A stretch of DNA of 64,000 nt, taken from the NCBI GenBank assembly GCA_013099015.1, contig CP039998.1, positions 124,001-188,000 of the forward strand, read 5' to 3'. This DNA is from Candidatus Saccharibacteria bacterium oral taxon 488. Its GTDB lineage: Bacteria; Patescibacteriota; Saccharimonadia; Saccharimonadales; Saccharimonadaceae. A program made the translations under genes and the position numbers. The notes under the pieces are model-generated. The model made no database searches and was not told where the DNA came from. It saw nothing but the letters and a program-made list of their open reading frames with translations. Positions 41,203-49,777 of the stretch are shown piece after piece. Every line of letters begins with the position of its first letter. The first letter of the stretch is position 1.

Positions 41203-41808
41203 ATGACACAAAATTATGAACATACCGATGGCAATGGAAGTCCAAATCCAAACGCTGCTAATTGGGCCGAGGTCGGTAGGGAGAATGGACCAGTTCATCT
41301 GGACTTATCTACATTAGATTTTTCTAAAGTAAAAGATACTTATAGTAAGATCAAAGATCCCAATAAGGCTATTGAGGTTGAGATTTCAGAAACCACTCAG
41401 AAGGTAGAAACAGTTATCACAGAAGAAGACGGAACAGAGCGAGTTGAGACGGTTAATATAGCGAATCTTGGTGATGCAATCGTTACGGGCGAGAAAGGCG
41501 AGCGTTATATTATAAATGCCAAAGATTTTCATAACCTCTATGAGCCACTTACGGAAGAGAATGGTGTAGCTGCTAATGGTAAGTATTTGCCTAAAAATGT
41601 TGTGAAGTGTATGGAGAACCCAGAGGGTAAAGAGATTGTCATTGATGCGCCGTGGGGTGGTCAACAGACAGGTGGGGCTAATTGCATAATTGTAGAAAGT
41701 CAAATTGAGAACAGTAATGGTGAAAAAGAAAGATATATTATTGAAAGAGGTGCGTTTGAGGCAACATACAAAAAAGATAGCCAAACCGCGGAAGGAGAGC
41801 AGCTTTAG
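41203..41808 (+). CDS. Orphan acidic soluble protein
   Basis: 201 residues, acidic, no signal peptide, no membrane helix. The composition (Asn, Glu, Thr, short beta-prone stretches such as KVETVITEEDGTERVETVNI and NCIIVESQIENSNGEKERYIIERGAFEATY) suggests a beta-rich cytoplasmic protein with two related halves, each ending with a segment like GERYIINAKDFHNLY or KERYIIERGAFEATY. I recognise no family. AAGGAA lies 8 nt before the ATG. GC content is lower than neighbours. The strong regulated-looking promoter is its most telling feature. Confidence 0.7.
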   Translation: MTQNYEHTDGNGSPNPNAANWAEVGRENGPVHLDLSTLDFSKVKDTYSKIKDPNKAIEVEISETTQKVETVITEEDGTERVETVNIANLGDAIVTGEKGERYIINAKDFHNLYEPLTEENGVAANGKYLPKNVVKCMENPEGKEIVIDAPWGGQQTGGANCIIVESQIENSNGEKERYIIERGAFEATYKKDSQTAEGEQL

Positions 41809-41900
41809 TTGGCTGGGCTAAAATTAGTTGCCGGACGCCGCACGGATAAATATCGGGTGGCGTCTTTTCGTGCTCAGTCTAACCGATCTTAGATGCTAAT

Positions 41901-41929
41901 TTGTCAAATATTTTCTCATCTGTTATAAT
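41901..41929 (+). promoter_or_regulatory. Leaderless-type promoter of rpsU
   Basis: TTGTCA (41901-41906), 17 nt, extended TGTTATAAT with TATAAT at 41924-41929, then 9 nt to ATG 41939. Confidence 0.8.
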
Positions 41930-41938
41930 GCAAAAAGT

Positions 41939-42157
41939 ATGGTTCAAGTTACACGTAAAGATCAGAAGGAAGCGAACGAGAATGTGATTCGTCGCTTTAA
42001 TCGCAGGGTGCTGCAGAGCGGTGTCCTTGCGCGGGCAAAGTCGGTGATGCGATTTGCCAAGCCGATTTCCAAGGTTGAGCGCCGCAAGAAAGCGATTATT
42101 CGCCGTGAGCGCCGGGCCGAGAAAACAGCCAGGATGCGCATGGGGGCAACGCGTTAA
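41939..42157 (+). CDS. rpsU: 30S ribosomal protein S21
   Basis: 72 residues, typical. ANENVIRRFNRRVLQSGVLARAK and the basic KVERRKKAIIRRERRAEKTA tail identify bS21, which sits near the 3' end of 16S and helps early initiation. Predicted leaderless mRNA. The stop overlaps the yqeY start by one base (TAATG), the common rpsU-yqeY pairing. Confidence 0.95.
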   Translation: MVQVTRKDQKEANENVIRRFNRRVLQSGVLARAKSVMRFAKPISKVERRKKAIIRRERRAEKTARMRMGATR

Positions 42158-42612
42158 TGTCGGCGCTGAAAGCGCGTATTGCTGATGAGATGAAAGCCGC
42201 TCTTCTAGGGCGGCATCGCTTTCGGGGTGATGTCCTGCGTAGTTTGAAGGCGGCAATTCTTAATGAGGAGGTGTCGCTCGGTAAGCGCGACGAGGGTTTG
42301 AGTGATACAGAAGTCGAGAAAGTTATTGCCCGCGAAGTCAAAAAACGTAAAGAAAGTGCCACGTTATACCGAGCAAATGGCCGGGCGGAACTAGCCGAGT
42401 CAGAGGAGAAAGAGGCGGCAATTTTACAGGAATTTTTACCTAAACAGCTGAGCGAGGACGAGATTCGGGTAATGGTCGAGGCAGCGGTTGCTGATTTGGG
42501 TGCGACGATGCAGCAGATGGGTCAGGTGATTGGCGCGGTGAAGACTAAAGCCGGCAATGCGGCTGACGGCGCCTTGATTGCGAAAATTACCAAAGAAACG
42601 CTAGCAAAATAA
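42157..42612 (+). CDS. yqeY: GatB/YqeY domain protein
   Basis: 151 residues. LKARIADEMKAALLGRHRFRGDVLRSLKAAILNEEV (all-helical N-terminal bundle) and EKEAAILQEFLPKQLSEDEI, then the small C-terminal GatB-YqeY tail with GATMQQMGQVIGAVKTKAG. The family resembles the tRNA-binding tail of GatB; it is proposed to act on tRNA or tRNA-dependent amidation but its job is not settled. Coupled to rpsU and 26 nt before adk. Confidence 0.93.
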   Translation: MSALKARIADEMKAALLGRHRFRGDVLRSLKAAILNEEVSLGKRDEGLSDTEVEKVIAREVKKRKESATLYRANGRAELAESEEKEAAILQEFLPKQLSEDEIRVMVEAAVADLGATMQQMGQVIGAVKTKAGNAADGALIAKITKETLAK

Positions 42613-42638
42613 TAACAACACAGAAAAAGGAGTAAAGA

Positions 42639-43190
42639 ATGATCTTATTATTTGGGCCGCCGGGAGCTGGTAAAAGTATGCAGGGGCAGATGTTGGCGGC
42701 GCGTCAGGGCTGGAAGTGGCTGTCGACTGGCGAGATGCTGCGCCGCAGTAATGATCCGGTGGTGATCGATATTTTACGCTCGGGCGAGTTGGTGGGCGAT
42801 GAATTGATTTACCAAGTGTTTGAACAGGCGGTGCAGGATGCGCGCGATAAGAAATATTCGAATATTATCGTTGATGGTTTTCCGCGGACGAAGGAGCAGG
42901 CGGCGTGGCTGGATGAGTACATGGCGCGGATGAATGAGAAGATTGATACAGTGATTTCACTGGAAGTGCCGGAGGCGGAGATTATGCGGCGGCTAGAAAA
43001 GCGCGGTCGGTTGGAGGATACGCCAGAGGCGATTGCCCGGCGAATGACGATTTATCGGCAAAAAATGTATCCGGTGTTGGGGATTTTTGCTGAGGCGGGG
43101 GTACGGATTGTCCATCTGGACGGTGTCGGGACGGCTGGCGAAGTGCATGACCGGATTTATGAAGAGGTAGCGCACGCATGTCAACTTTAA
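42639..43190 (+). CDS. adk: Adenylate kinase-like nucleoside monophosphate kinase, short lid
   Basis: 183 residues. P-loop FGPPGAGKS, NMP-binding STGEMLRR, VDGFPRTKEQ and the catalytic RGRLEDTPEAIARRM define the family. The P-loop continues KSMQGQ rather than the usual KGTQ, and the LID domain is the short, zinc-free kind. It interconverts AMP, ATP and ADP; another NMP specificity cannot be excluded. SD GGAG is upstream. Its end overlaps map by 13 nt. The secY-adk-map context seen elsewhere is reduced to adk-map. Confidence 0.88.
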   Translation: MILLFGPPGAGKSMQGQMLAARQGWKWLSTGEMLRRSNDPVVIDILRSGELVGDELIYQVFEQAVQDARDKKYSNIIVDGFPRTKEQAAWLDEYMARMNEKIDTVISLEVPEAEIMRRLEKRGRLEDTPEAIARRMTIYRQKMYPVLGIFAEAGVRIVHLDGVGTAGEVHDRIYEEVAHACQL

Positions 43191-43945
43191 TTACGGGTGA
43201 GAAAACGCCGCAGCAGATGCAGGATATGCGCGAATGTGGGCGGATGTTGGCGACGATTTATGACGAGTTGCGCCGGAAGGTAACGGCTGGCATGAGCGAG
43301 CTGGATGTTAATGAGTTTGTGGCTGGGCGAATTAAGGATTTCGGCGCGGAAGCAACGTATTTGACGGATGAGGTGAAATTCCCAGGGGTGATTTGCGTGT
43401 CGACCAATGAGCAATTGGTGCACTCGTTCCCGACAGACTATGTGTTTGAAAAGGGCGATGTGGTGAGTTTTGATCTGGTGATTGGCTACCGTGGCATGAA
43501 AACGGACAGTGCGTTTACTATGGTGATTGACGAAGAGCCGCGCGGCGCTAAGAAGCATTTGCTGCACGCGACAGAACAGAGTTTGTATGCGGGAATTGAT
43601 GCGATTTCTGGCGAGGGAACGCGCGTTGGCGATATTTCGGCGGGCGTAGAAGCAGTGTTGAAGAGAGCCAAATTGGGTATCATTCGCGAGCTGGTTGGCC
43701 ACGGTGTGGGGCTGGAAATGCACATGAGCCCGGAGATCCCAAATTATGGCCGGCGCGGTACCGGGCCGGTGCTGCACGCAGGTGACACGATTGCTATTGA
43801 GCCAATGGCCAGCCTCGGCAGTGAGAAAATTGTGACTGAGGACGACGGTTGGACGATTAGCATGAAGGATGGCAGCCTGGGTGCGCATTTTGAACATACT
43901 GTGTTGATTACTGAGACGGGTGCGGAGATTTTGACGACACTCTAG
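43178..43945 (+). CDS. map: Methionine aminopeptidase type I
   Basis: 255 residues. Metal ligands are in VVSFDLVIGYRGMKTDSA (two Asp), VGHGVGLEMHMSPEIPNYG (His), AIEPMA (Glu) and GAHFEHTVLIT (Glu). It removes N-terminal Met after the deformylase. Start ATG 43178 lies inside adk with the AUG in a different frame, so translation is coupled. The ftsA promoter overlaps the end of this gene. Confidence 0.95.
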   Translation: MSTLITGEKTPQQMQDMRECGRMLATIYDELRRKVTAGMSELDVNEFVAGRIKDFGAEATYLTDEVKFPGVICVSTNEQLVHSFPTDYVFEKGDVVSFDLVIGYRGMKTDSAFTMVIDEEPRGAKKHLLHATEQSLYAGIDAISGEGTRVGDISAGVEAVLKRAKLGIIRELVGHGVGLEMHMSPEIPNYGRRGTGPVLHAGDTIAIEPMASLGSEKIVTEDDGWTISMKDGSLGAHFEHTVLITETGAEILTTL

Positions 43946-43960
43946 GCCATCTGGTATACT
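43931..43960 (+). promoter_or_regulatory. Leaderless-type promoter of ftsA
   Basis: TTGACG (43931-43936) inside map, 18 nt, extended TGGTATACT with TATACT at 43955-43960, then 6 nt to ATG 43967. Confidence 0.8.
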
Positions 43961-43966
43961 AAGCAT

Positions 43967-45190
43967 ATGCAAGAACAATCTCGATATGTGGTAGGAATTG
44001 ATGTTGGTACGAAGATCGTGCGCTGCGTGGTCGGACATATCGGGGAGTCGGGGTTGCCGAACATTGTTGGCGTTGGCGTCAGCGAGAATAGCGGTATGCG
44101 TAAAGGTGCGGTATCGAACTTGACGGGGCCAGCGGCAGCGATTGACAAGGCGCTCGAGGCGGCCGAACGCATGAGTGGTCATCATATTAATGCAGCGGCG
44201 CTGAGCGTCAATGGGTCGCACATTCTGAGCACCAAGGCCGATGGTATGATCGCGGTGGGGATGAGCGGCGGTGAAGTGACAGACGAGGATGTGCTGCGGA
44301 TTGAAGAGGTAGCAACCACTGGGAAGGTGCCGGCGAATCGAGAGATTTTGGAGATTGTGCCGCATGCCTATCGGTTGGATGGGCAGGACAACATTAAGGA
44401 TCCGGTGGGGATGAGCGGCACGCGTCTGGAACTACGAGCAAATGTGGTCTCGGGCTTGACGCCGTATGTGGCGAATTTACGCCGGTCGGCCGAGATGGCG
44501 AATGTCACTGCCTCGAGCCTGACACCGAGCGTGTTGGCAGCGGCGCGAGCGGTGCTCAGTGAGTCGCAGATTGAGAACGGCGTGGCGGTTATCGACATTG
44601 GCGGTAGCACGACCGGTGTGGCAGTATTTGAAGAGGGCGACTTGCAGCATGTGGCGGTGATCCCCATGGGGGCGCAGAATGTGACAAATGATGTGGCGAT
44701 TGGGCTAAAGACTGACCCGGAGATCGCTGAGGCGGTCAAATTGGCGCACGCCCGGCTGGGCGGCGGTAAAGCTGGTCGCGTTGATACCAAATACGACAAA
44801 CAGGTGTATACATTTGAACAAAGTGAGATTGATGAGATTGTCGAGGCGCGCTACGAGGAGATTTTCGAGCTGGTTGCCAAAGAGTTGAAGCGGGCCGGCG
44901 GTATCGGACGGCTGCCAAGTGGTGTGGTGCTGGTTGGTGGTGGCGCCAAGGTTAAGGATCTGGTCGAATTTGCGAAAAATAGCCTCGGCGTGGCGGCTAA
45001 ACTAGGCGTGCCGGCAGGATATGCAGGCGTCAGCGACGAGGCGAATGGGCCGGAGTTTGCAGCGGCAATTGGTCTGATGCTCATTGACGGGGCAGGGGCC
45101 GAGCGGGCTGAGCACGCGCAGAGCAAAGTGGGTTCGGTGACAAAGAAAGCCGGCGGGATGATTAGTCGATTGCTAGCGAGGTTTAAGTAG
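43967..45190 (+). CDS. ftsA: Cell division protein FtsA
   Basis: 407 residues. Actin-fold motifs: VVGIDVGTKIVRCVVG (phosphate 1), the SHS2 (1C) domain (about 85-165), VAVIDIGGSTTGVAVFEEG (phosphate 2) and VVLVGGGAKVKDL (adenosine). The C terminus GGMISRLLARFK is the amphipathic membrane-targeting helix, after a short linker. It tethers FtsZ to the membrane. Followed 53 nt later by ftsZ with its own TATACT and SD GGGAGAGG, the usual order. Confidence 0.96.
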   Translation: MQEQSRYVVGIDVGTKIVRCVVGHIGESGLPNIVGVGVSENSGMRKGAVSNLTGPAAAIDKALEAAERMSGHHINAAALSVNGSHILSTKADGMIAVGMSGGEVTDEDVLRIEEVATTGKVPANREILEIVPHAYRLDGQDNIKDPVGMSGTRLELRANVVSGLTPYVANLRRSAEMANVTASSLTPSVLAAARAVLSESQIENGVAVIDIGGSTTGVAVFEEGDLQHVAVIPMGAQNVTNDVAIGLKTDPEIAEAVKLAHARLGGGKAGRVDTKYDKQVYTFEQSEIDEIVEARYEEIFELVAKELKRAGGIGRLPSGVVLVGGGAKVKDLVEFAKNSLGVAAKLGVPAGYAGVSDEANGPEFAAAIGLMLIDGAGAERAEHAQSKVGSVTKKAGGMISRLLARFK

Positions 45191-45243
45191 GAGCTAGTAG
45201 ACAAAGATGGTATACTTGATAAGAGAAAGATAGGGAGAGGAAA

Positions 45244-46434
45244 ATGCCGCAGATTACACCAAGTGAAGTTCAAACGTTTGCCAGTATCAAAGTTGTCGGT
45301 GTCGGTGGAGCTGGTGGTTCGGCCATCAATCGGATGAAAGATGCGGGGCTCGCTGGCGTGCAGTTTATCGCCATGAACACTGATGCTCAGGCGCTGCACA
45401 ATTCCAAGGCAGATGTCAAGATTCATCTCGGGCACACTACCACCAATGGGTTGGGTGCCGGTGCTGATCCGATGGTTGGTGAGGCGGCAGCCAATGAGTC
45501 GCGCGAGGAGATCCGCCAGGCGCTCGAGGGTGCGGACATGGTGTTTGTGACGATTGGTGCTGGTGGTGGCACCGGATCGGGTGCTGGGCATATCGTGGCA
45601 GAGATTGCGCGCGAGATGGACATCCTGGTGGTTGGCGTGGCGACGCGGCCGTTTAGTTTTGAAGGCGAGAAGCGTCGGGTGAATGCAGACTGGGCAATTA
45701 CTCACTTGGGCCGACAGGTTGATACTTTGATTACTATTCCGAATGACCGATTGCTGCAGACGATTGATCGGCGGACGCCGCTGCTCGAGACGTTCAAGAT
45801 TGCTGACGACGTGCTGCGCCAGGGTGTGCAGGGTATTTCCGAGCTGATTACCGAGCATGGTTTGATTAATCTCGACTTTGCTGACGTCAAGGCGGTGATG
45901 AGTCGGGCTGGTTCGGCGCTGATGGGGATCGGTCGGGCCGATGGCGAGAACCGTGCGGTGCAGGCCGCTCAACAAGCAATCGAGAGTCCGCTGATCGAGG
46001 TGTCGATTGACGGCGCGAAGGGTGTGCTGTTTAACGTGACCGGCGGTTATGACATGAGCATGGCGGAGATTCAGGAGGCGGCTGAGGTAATTACCAGTGC
46101 GGTCAGTCCTGATGCCAATATTATCTTTGGAGCGACGCTCAAGCCAGAACTCGAAGACGAGGTGATCATCACGGTTATCGCCACCGGGTTTGATAGTGAG
46201 ACCTATCATGATCACGAGGTGAGTTTGACGAGTGAAGCGTCGCATGAATCAGAGACTGAAGTTGATGATGAGGTGGTTGAAGGGATTGATCTGGAGCTCA
46301 GTGAGCAGAGCGGAGCGACGGACTTTACGGCTGAGCAGGAAAATAACATCTGGGATCAGCCAGCTGAGGATGAGGCGGACGAAGATGATACGCCAGCCTT
46401 CCTTCGCCGCCGCAAAAAGAACAAGGAGGAATAA
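45244..46434 (+). CDS. ftsZ: Cell division protein FtsZ
   Basis: 396 residues. [24 protein letters not shown], the tubulin signature GGGTGSG (107-113), TIPNDRLL and the T7 loop [14 protein letters not shown] are canonical. After about residue 320 an acidic linker leads to the C-terminal peptide [15 protein letters not shown], which binds FtsA. GTP-dependent polymer that forms the division ring. nrdR follows with no gap. Confidence 0.97.
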   Translation: MPQITPSEVQTFASIKVVGVGGAGGSAINRMKDAGLAGVQFIAMNTDAQALHNSKADVKIHLGHTTTNGLGAGADPMVGEAAANESREEIRQALEGADMVFVTIGAGGGTGSGAGHIVAEIAREMDILVVGVATRPFSFEGEKRRVNADWAITHLGRQVDTLITIPNDRLLQTIDRRTPLLETFKIADDVLRQGVQGISELITEHGLINLDFADVKAVMSRAGSALMGIGRADGENRAVQAAQQAIESPLIEVSIDGAKGVLFNVTGGYDMSMAEIQEAAEVITSAVSPDANIIFGATLKPELEDEVIITVIATGFDSETYHDHEVSLTSEASHESETEVDDEVVEGIDLELSEQSGATDFTAEQENNIWDQPAEDEADEDDTPAFLRRRKKNKEE

Positions 46435-46887
46435 ATGAGCGGATTTAACATTGGTGATAGCCGCGTGATCGAGTCGCGAGAGGTTTCTGATGGCGTGGCG
46501 ATTCGCCGCCGCCGCGAGACGCCGGATGGACGGCGTTTCACTACGTATGAACGAGTAGAAAAGCCAAACCTCATTGTGATCAAGAAAAACGGTAGTCGTG
46601 AGCTGTTTGACCGAGTTAAGCTCGCGCATGCGGTGCGCCAGTCGGTTGGCAAATTTCTCAAGTCCGACGAGGAAGTCGAGTCGATTATTACGGCGGTTGA
46701 AGATAAATTGTATGCTCTGGGCGCCTCAGAGGTACCGTCGCGGCAGATCGGCGAGTTTGTGCTGGATGAATTAGCCAAGCGTAACGAGGTGGCGTACGTA
46801 CGTTTTGCCAGCGTGTTTCAGAAGTTTGAGACGCTGGATGATTTCGTCAAGATATTGGAACAGCGTCGCCAGAAAGGACAAGAATAA
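46435..46887 (+). CDS. nrdR: NrdR-type ATP-cone regulator lacking the zinc ribbon
   Basis: 150 residues. NrdR represses ribonucleotide reductase genes through an N-terminal zinc ribbon that reads DNA and an ATP cone that senses dATP/ATP. The body matches closely: DSRVIESREVSDGVAIRRRRE, GRRFTTYERVE, then IVIKKNGSRELFDRVKLAHAVR and VAYVRFASVFQKF. But the four zinc cysteines are gone: the N-terminal CPFC is replaced by MSGFNIG and the RRRxCxxC segment reads RRRRETPDGRRF. Immediately after ftsZ, it may have lost zinc or work by another mode of DNA binding. Confidence 0.88.
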   Translation: MSGFNIGDSRVIESREVSDGVAIRRRRETPDGRRFTTYERVEKPNLIVIKKNGSRELFDRVKLAHAVRQSVGKFLKSDEEVESIITAVEDKLYALGASEVPSRQIGEFVLDELAKRNEVAYVRFASVFQKFETLDDFVKILEQRRQKGQE

Positions 46888-47144
46888 TGCGAGTCGTTGT
46901 CGTATATCGGGCAGAAAGTGATTACGCGCGCCAGGTTATCAGTTTTCTCCATGACTTTAGTCGGCAGACGGGGCACACGATTGAAGAGCTTGACCCAGAT
47001 TCGGCTGAGGGCAGCGATTTTTGCCGGACATACGACATCGTTGAATACCCGACTGTTATCGCGCTAAGCGCTGATAGCCAGATGCAGAACATGTGGCGCG
47101 GATTACCGTTACCGACGATTAGTGAGGTGAGTTTTTATGTTTGA
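46887..47144 (+). CDS. Thioredoxin-fold protein without CxxC
   Basis: 85 residues. VVVVYRAESDYARQVISFLHDFSR, then EELDPDSAEGSDFCRTYDIVEYPTVIALSADSQ, with the cis-Pro segment EYPTVIAL, fits the thioredoxin fold. The CxxC site after the first strand is replaced by AESDYA; the only Cys is in DFCRTY. It starts one base before the nrdR stop ends and is followed, overlapping by 8 nt, by a VKOR gene, so a redox or chaperone link is inferred. Confidence 0.7.
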   Translation: MRVVVVYRAESDYARQVISFLHDFSRQTGHTIEELDPDSAEGSDFCRTYDIVEYPTVIALSADSQMQNMWRGLPLPTISEVSFYV

Positions 47145-47748
47145 CATGCTGCGTAAGTGGCTCTCGAACAAAGATTCAAAACGCCGGCAGCTCGCGGTAT
47201 TAGCGCTGCTGCTCGGCAGCGGTTTGGGCTTGTTGGCCTCGTTTGTACTGTCGATCGAGGCGCTGACGCTTGCTAAAAATTCGCATGCTGCATTGAACTG
47301 CGACTTGAATTCGGTGATAAGCTGTTCGGCGGTGGCAAACCATTGGTCGGCGACACTACTCGGCTTTCCTAATAGTTTTATCGGTATGATGACGCTGCCG
47401 GTGATGGTGACAATTGCGGTGGCGCTGCTAGCGGGCACGAAGTTTCCGAAGTGGTTTATGTGGGGCGCGCAGCTTGGCGCGGTGGCGGGCCTTCTGTTTG
47501 CTGGTTGGATGTTTTATATGAGTTATGTTGAGATTGGTGCGTTGTGTCCGTGGTGTTTGACGCTGGATGCGGGTATGCTGCTGGTCTGTTACGGACTGAC
47601 GAGATATAATGTGGTGACTAGGATGGTTGGCGGTAGGCGTATGAGAAAATTTGTCGACCGGGGATTTGACACGTTCCTGTTGGCGCTAGTGACCGTTGTG
47701 ATCGTTGTTGTTATTTTGGCAACATTCGGGCGTGAGCTATTTGTATAA
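47137..47748 (+). CDS. Vitamin K epoxide reductase (VKOR) family protein
   Basis: 203 residues, five membrane helices. Catalytic pair CPWC (Cys137, Cys140) and loop cysteines Cys55 (LNCDLNS) and Cys63 (SCSAV) match bacterial VKOR, which re-oxidises a DsbA-like thiol oxidase using quinone in the membrane. There is no C-terminal thioredoxin domain; the fifth helix (FLLALVTVVIVVVILATFG) ends the protein. The upstream thioredoxin-fold gene lacks the active site, so the true partner is elsewhere. Confidence 0.88.
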   Translation: MFDMLRKWLSNKDSKRRQLAVLALLLGSGLGLLASFVLSIEALTLAKNSHAALNCDLNSVISCSAVANHWSATLLGFPNSFIGMMTLPVMVTIAVALLAGTKFPKWFMWGAQLGAVAGLLFAGWMFYMSYVEIGALCPWCLTLDAGMLLVCYGLTRYNVVTRMVGGRRMRKFVDRGFDTFLLALVTVVIVVVILATFGRELFV

Positions 47749-47764
47749 ATTAAGAGTAGGTGTA

Positions 47765-47793
47765 TTGAATAATGGTGCTGGTATCCGTATACT
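47765..47793 (+). promoter_or_regulatory. Leaderless-type promoter of the LiaF-like gene
   Basis: TTGAAT (47765-47770), 17 nt, TATACT (47788-47793), then 6 nt to ATG 47800. Confidence 0.8.
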
Positions 47794-47799
47794 GGGCAT

Positions 47800-48477
47800 A
47801 TGAAGAAAAATTTTCTCGTCAGAGCGTTTTTGGGCATTACCATCGTGGCGCTCGGCGGGATTCTGCTGCTGCGGAATCTCGGAGTTATTACCTTTAATAG
47901 CTGGCCTCTGTTTTGGGGCGCTTTTTGGGCCTTTGCTGGCTTATTGATACTATTATTCAGTTATCGCAGACCGATAGACTGGGTGTGGGGGCTGTTATTG
48001 ATAGCTGTTGGCGTGTTGATCGGGCTGGGTGCTTATGGTGTAATTAATATTGGTACGTGGAAATCATTCTGGCCGGTAATACTGATTGCTATTGGTTTGT
48101 CGGTCGTATTTGGTATTGGTTCAGGCCGTCGGCAGCCTAAAAAGCGGGTGGCTGATGATGGTGATAGTGAAAAAGTTGCAATTTTTTACGGTGAAGAATC
48201 GCGGGTGAAAGGCGATTATACTGGCGGCTCGGTGACAGCGGTATTTGGCGGCGTAGATTTGGATTTGCGCCAGGCGAAGATCAAGGATGGTGCAGTCATC
48301 GACGTCTTTACCTTTTGTGGCGGCGCCAGCATTAGTTTGCCTGACGACGTGATTGTTAAAAATGAGGTGCGTGGTGTTTTGGGTGGCAGTGAGAATAAAA
48401 CTGCGCCGAAGTCTTCTGCTAAAAAGACGATCTATCTGAGGGGTGAGTGTATTTTGGGCGGCTTGGAAGTTAAATAA
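47800..48477 (+). CDS. LiaF/VloF-like membrane protein
   Basis: 225 residues. Four hydrophobic helices (about 8-25, 32-50, 57-75 and 87-105) form a DUF5668-type module. After a basic linker, the C-terminal half (KVAIFYGEESRVKGDYTGGSVTAVFGGVDLDLRQAKI in two pieces, then VIDVFTFCGGASISLPDDV) is the parallel beta domain of LiaF. In Firmicutes LiaF monitors cell-envelope stress with LiaRS; no two-component genes are next to it here. A terminator follows. Confidence 0.85.
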   Translation: MKKNFLVRAFLGITIVALGGILLLRNLGVITFNSWPLFWGAFWAFAGLLILLFSYRRPIDWVWGLLLIAVGVLIGLGAYGVINIGTWKSFWPVILIAIGLSVVFGIGSGRRQPKKRVADDGDSEKVAIFYGEESRVKGDYTGGSVTAVFGGVDLDLRQAKIKDGAVIDVFTFCGGASISLPDDVIVKNEVRGVLGGSENKTAPKSSAKKTIYLRGECILGGLEVK

Positions 48478-48487
48478 GCTTTTTACC

Positions 48488-48523
48488 ATACAAAAAGCCA
48501 GTGGGGAATTCTACTGGCTTTTA
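48488..48523 (+). terminator. Terminator of the LiaF-like gene
   Basis: AAAAAGCCAGT, loop GGGGAATTCT, ACTGGCTTTT. Good 10 bp stem with an A-run and a T-run. Confidence 0.82.
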
Positions 48524-48560
48524 TGTTTTAAGGACAGTGTGCGGCAGAAGCATTATAAAC

Positions 48561-48589
48561 TTGACAAATATAGATATATAGAGTATTAT
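48561..48589 (+). promoter_or_regulatory. Strong promoter upstream of 48635/48702
   Basis: Consensus TTGACA (48561-48566), 17 nt, TATTAT (48584-48589). Predicts an mRNA from about 48596. Confidence 0.8.
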
Positions 48590-48634
48590 TTGGATAGTTC
48601 AGTAAAGCAAGAAAAAAGGAATTAGGTAAAAATA

Positions 48635-48745
48635 ATGCATGATCATCTATCGCCACGACAGGAGCATTCGATACCACCGGTATCATTGGTGAAAGAGGCC
48701 TATGATGGAATCATTGAGCACAACAAGGGAGTTAAGTCCATTTAG
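48635..48745 (+). CDS. Possible 36-residue upstream ORF
   Basis: First ATG on the predicted transcript. It encodes a small polar peptide starting MHDHLSPRQEH and ending HNKGVKSI, stopping at TAG 48743-48745, 41 nt into the next gene in another frame. It may be a leader peptide that couples translation to 48702, or the remnant of an older N terminus after a frameshift. The SD is weak (TTAGGT). Not in any family I know. Confidence 0.35.
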   Translation: MHDHLSPRQEHSIPPVSLVKEAYDGIIEHNKGVKSI

Positions 48746-49763
48746 AGACCTAGTACTTGCTATAATAGCAACAAACAAAGCCAAAGCAGCCGAGGTAGAC
48801 AGTGGTAGTCTCGAAGAGGCTTTATCGGATCAGACTAGCAAGAATCGTATCAAGGCTGATATCCAATGTCTACAGCATGCAGAAATTCTTGGTGATGCGA
48901 GTGTTCGGCTGGCGGACGGGGGCGGCTCAATGGCGATGATCGGTAGTTCTAGCGAGACCATGGTCGGTGACGGTAAAATTTATCCGGTCGTTCCGGGTGA
49001 TTCACTGGAGGATGTTGGTAAATTTGTACAGTATGTGGAGAACCTACAACCAGGTGATGACCTTCGACTAGTAGTAGATGTTTTGAAGACGACCCGAAGC
49101 GCAATTGCGAAGGGCTGTACGGGTCAGTATCGTGAAGGCGTTGCTGATGCTGATAGAAATAAGCTCCAGAGCCGGGTAGGGGAAGAAATAGAAAAGTTTA
49201 TACAGATTGATGAGGCGGCGCAGATCAATATACCCGAAGCTTTATCTAAAAGATACCAAAAACTTGAGGATGAAGGATATCATAAATTTTGTAATACCTA
49301 TGGGGAATTTATTGAGGCCAAAGAGGCAATGGGAGTCTATAAAGACCTCAAGGATGCCGTTACGTATTATACACAAAATGTTTTGCCGGAGTTTGTATTT
49401 TTGGGCGACGCTGATGATGAGAGGCTATTAGAGCCTTGGCCATATGTAGATGCTGGCATAGAAAATGTAATTGTGCGGATAACTAATAAGGCTGTGCAAG
49501 TAATTCAGGCGAATCATTCACCTGAGGCATTGGCTTATGCCCAACGATATGCTAATAGTTTTGAGGTCGGTCTGATAAAAACATTAGATTATCTGCGTGA
49601 GTTTCCCGACGAGGATTGTCAAAACTGTTGGTTGGGTGATGGTGAAACTGAGAGAACATATTCCTCTATCGTACAGGAATGCCTGGATAAGCTACGTCGG
49701 GCAAAGGATGACGCAAAGATTAATGAGCAATTCAACCAGATCATAGATGGCCTGAGATGGTAG
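48702..49763 (+). CDS. Orphan soluble helical protein
   Basis: 353 residues; ATG 48705, 6 nt after AGAGG, is an equally likely start. All-helical, acidic, no signal or membrane segment. Segments such as DDLRLVVDVLKTTRSAIAKG, DEAAQINIPEALSKRYQKLEDEGYHKF and PEALAYAQRYANSFEVGLIKTLDYL suggest a helical-repeat or bundle fold. I do not recognise it. It has a strong promoter of its own and a terminator after it, so it is a single-gene unit (with the possible upstream ORF). Lower GC than its neighbours. Confidence 0.72.
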   Translation: MMESLSTTRELSPFRDLVLAIIATNKAKAAEVDSGSLEEALSDQTSKNRIKADIQCLQHAEILGDASVRLADGGGSMAMIGSSSETMVGDGKIYPVVPGDSLEDVGKFVQYVENLQPGDDLRLVVDVLKTTRSAIAKGCTGQYREGVADADRNKLQSRVGEEIEKFIQIDEAAQINIPEALSKRYQKLEDEGYHKFCNTYGEFIEAKEAMGVYKDLKDAVTYYTQNVLPEFVFLGDADDERLLEPWPYVDAGIENVIVRITNKAVQVIQANHSPEALAYAQRYANSFEVGLIKTLDYLREFPDEDCQNCWLGDGETERTYSSIVQECLDKLRRAKDDAKINEQFNQIIDGLRW

Positions 49764-49777
49764 TATCTAGTAATTCC

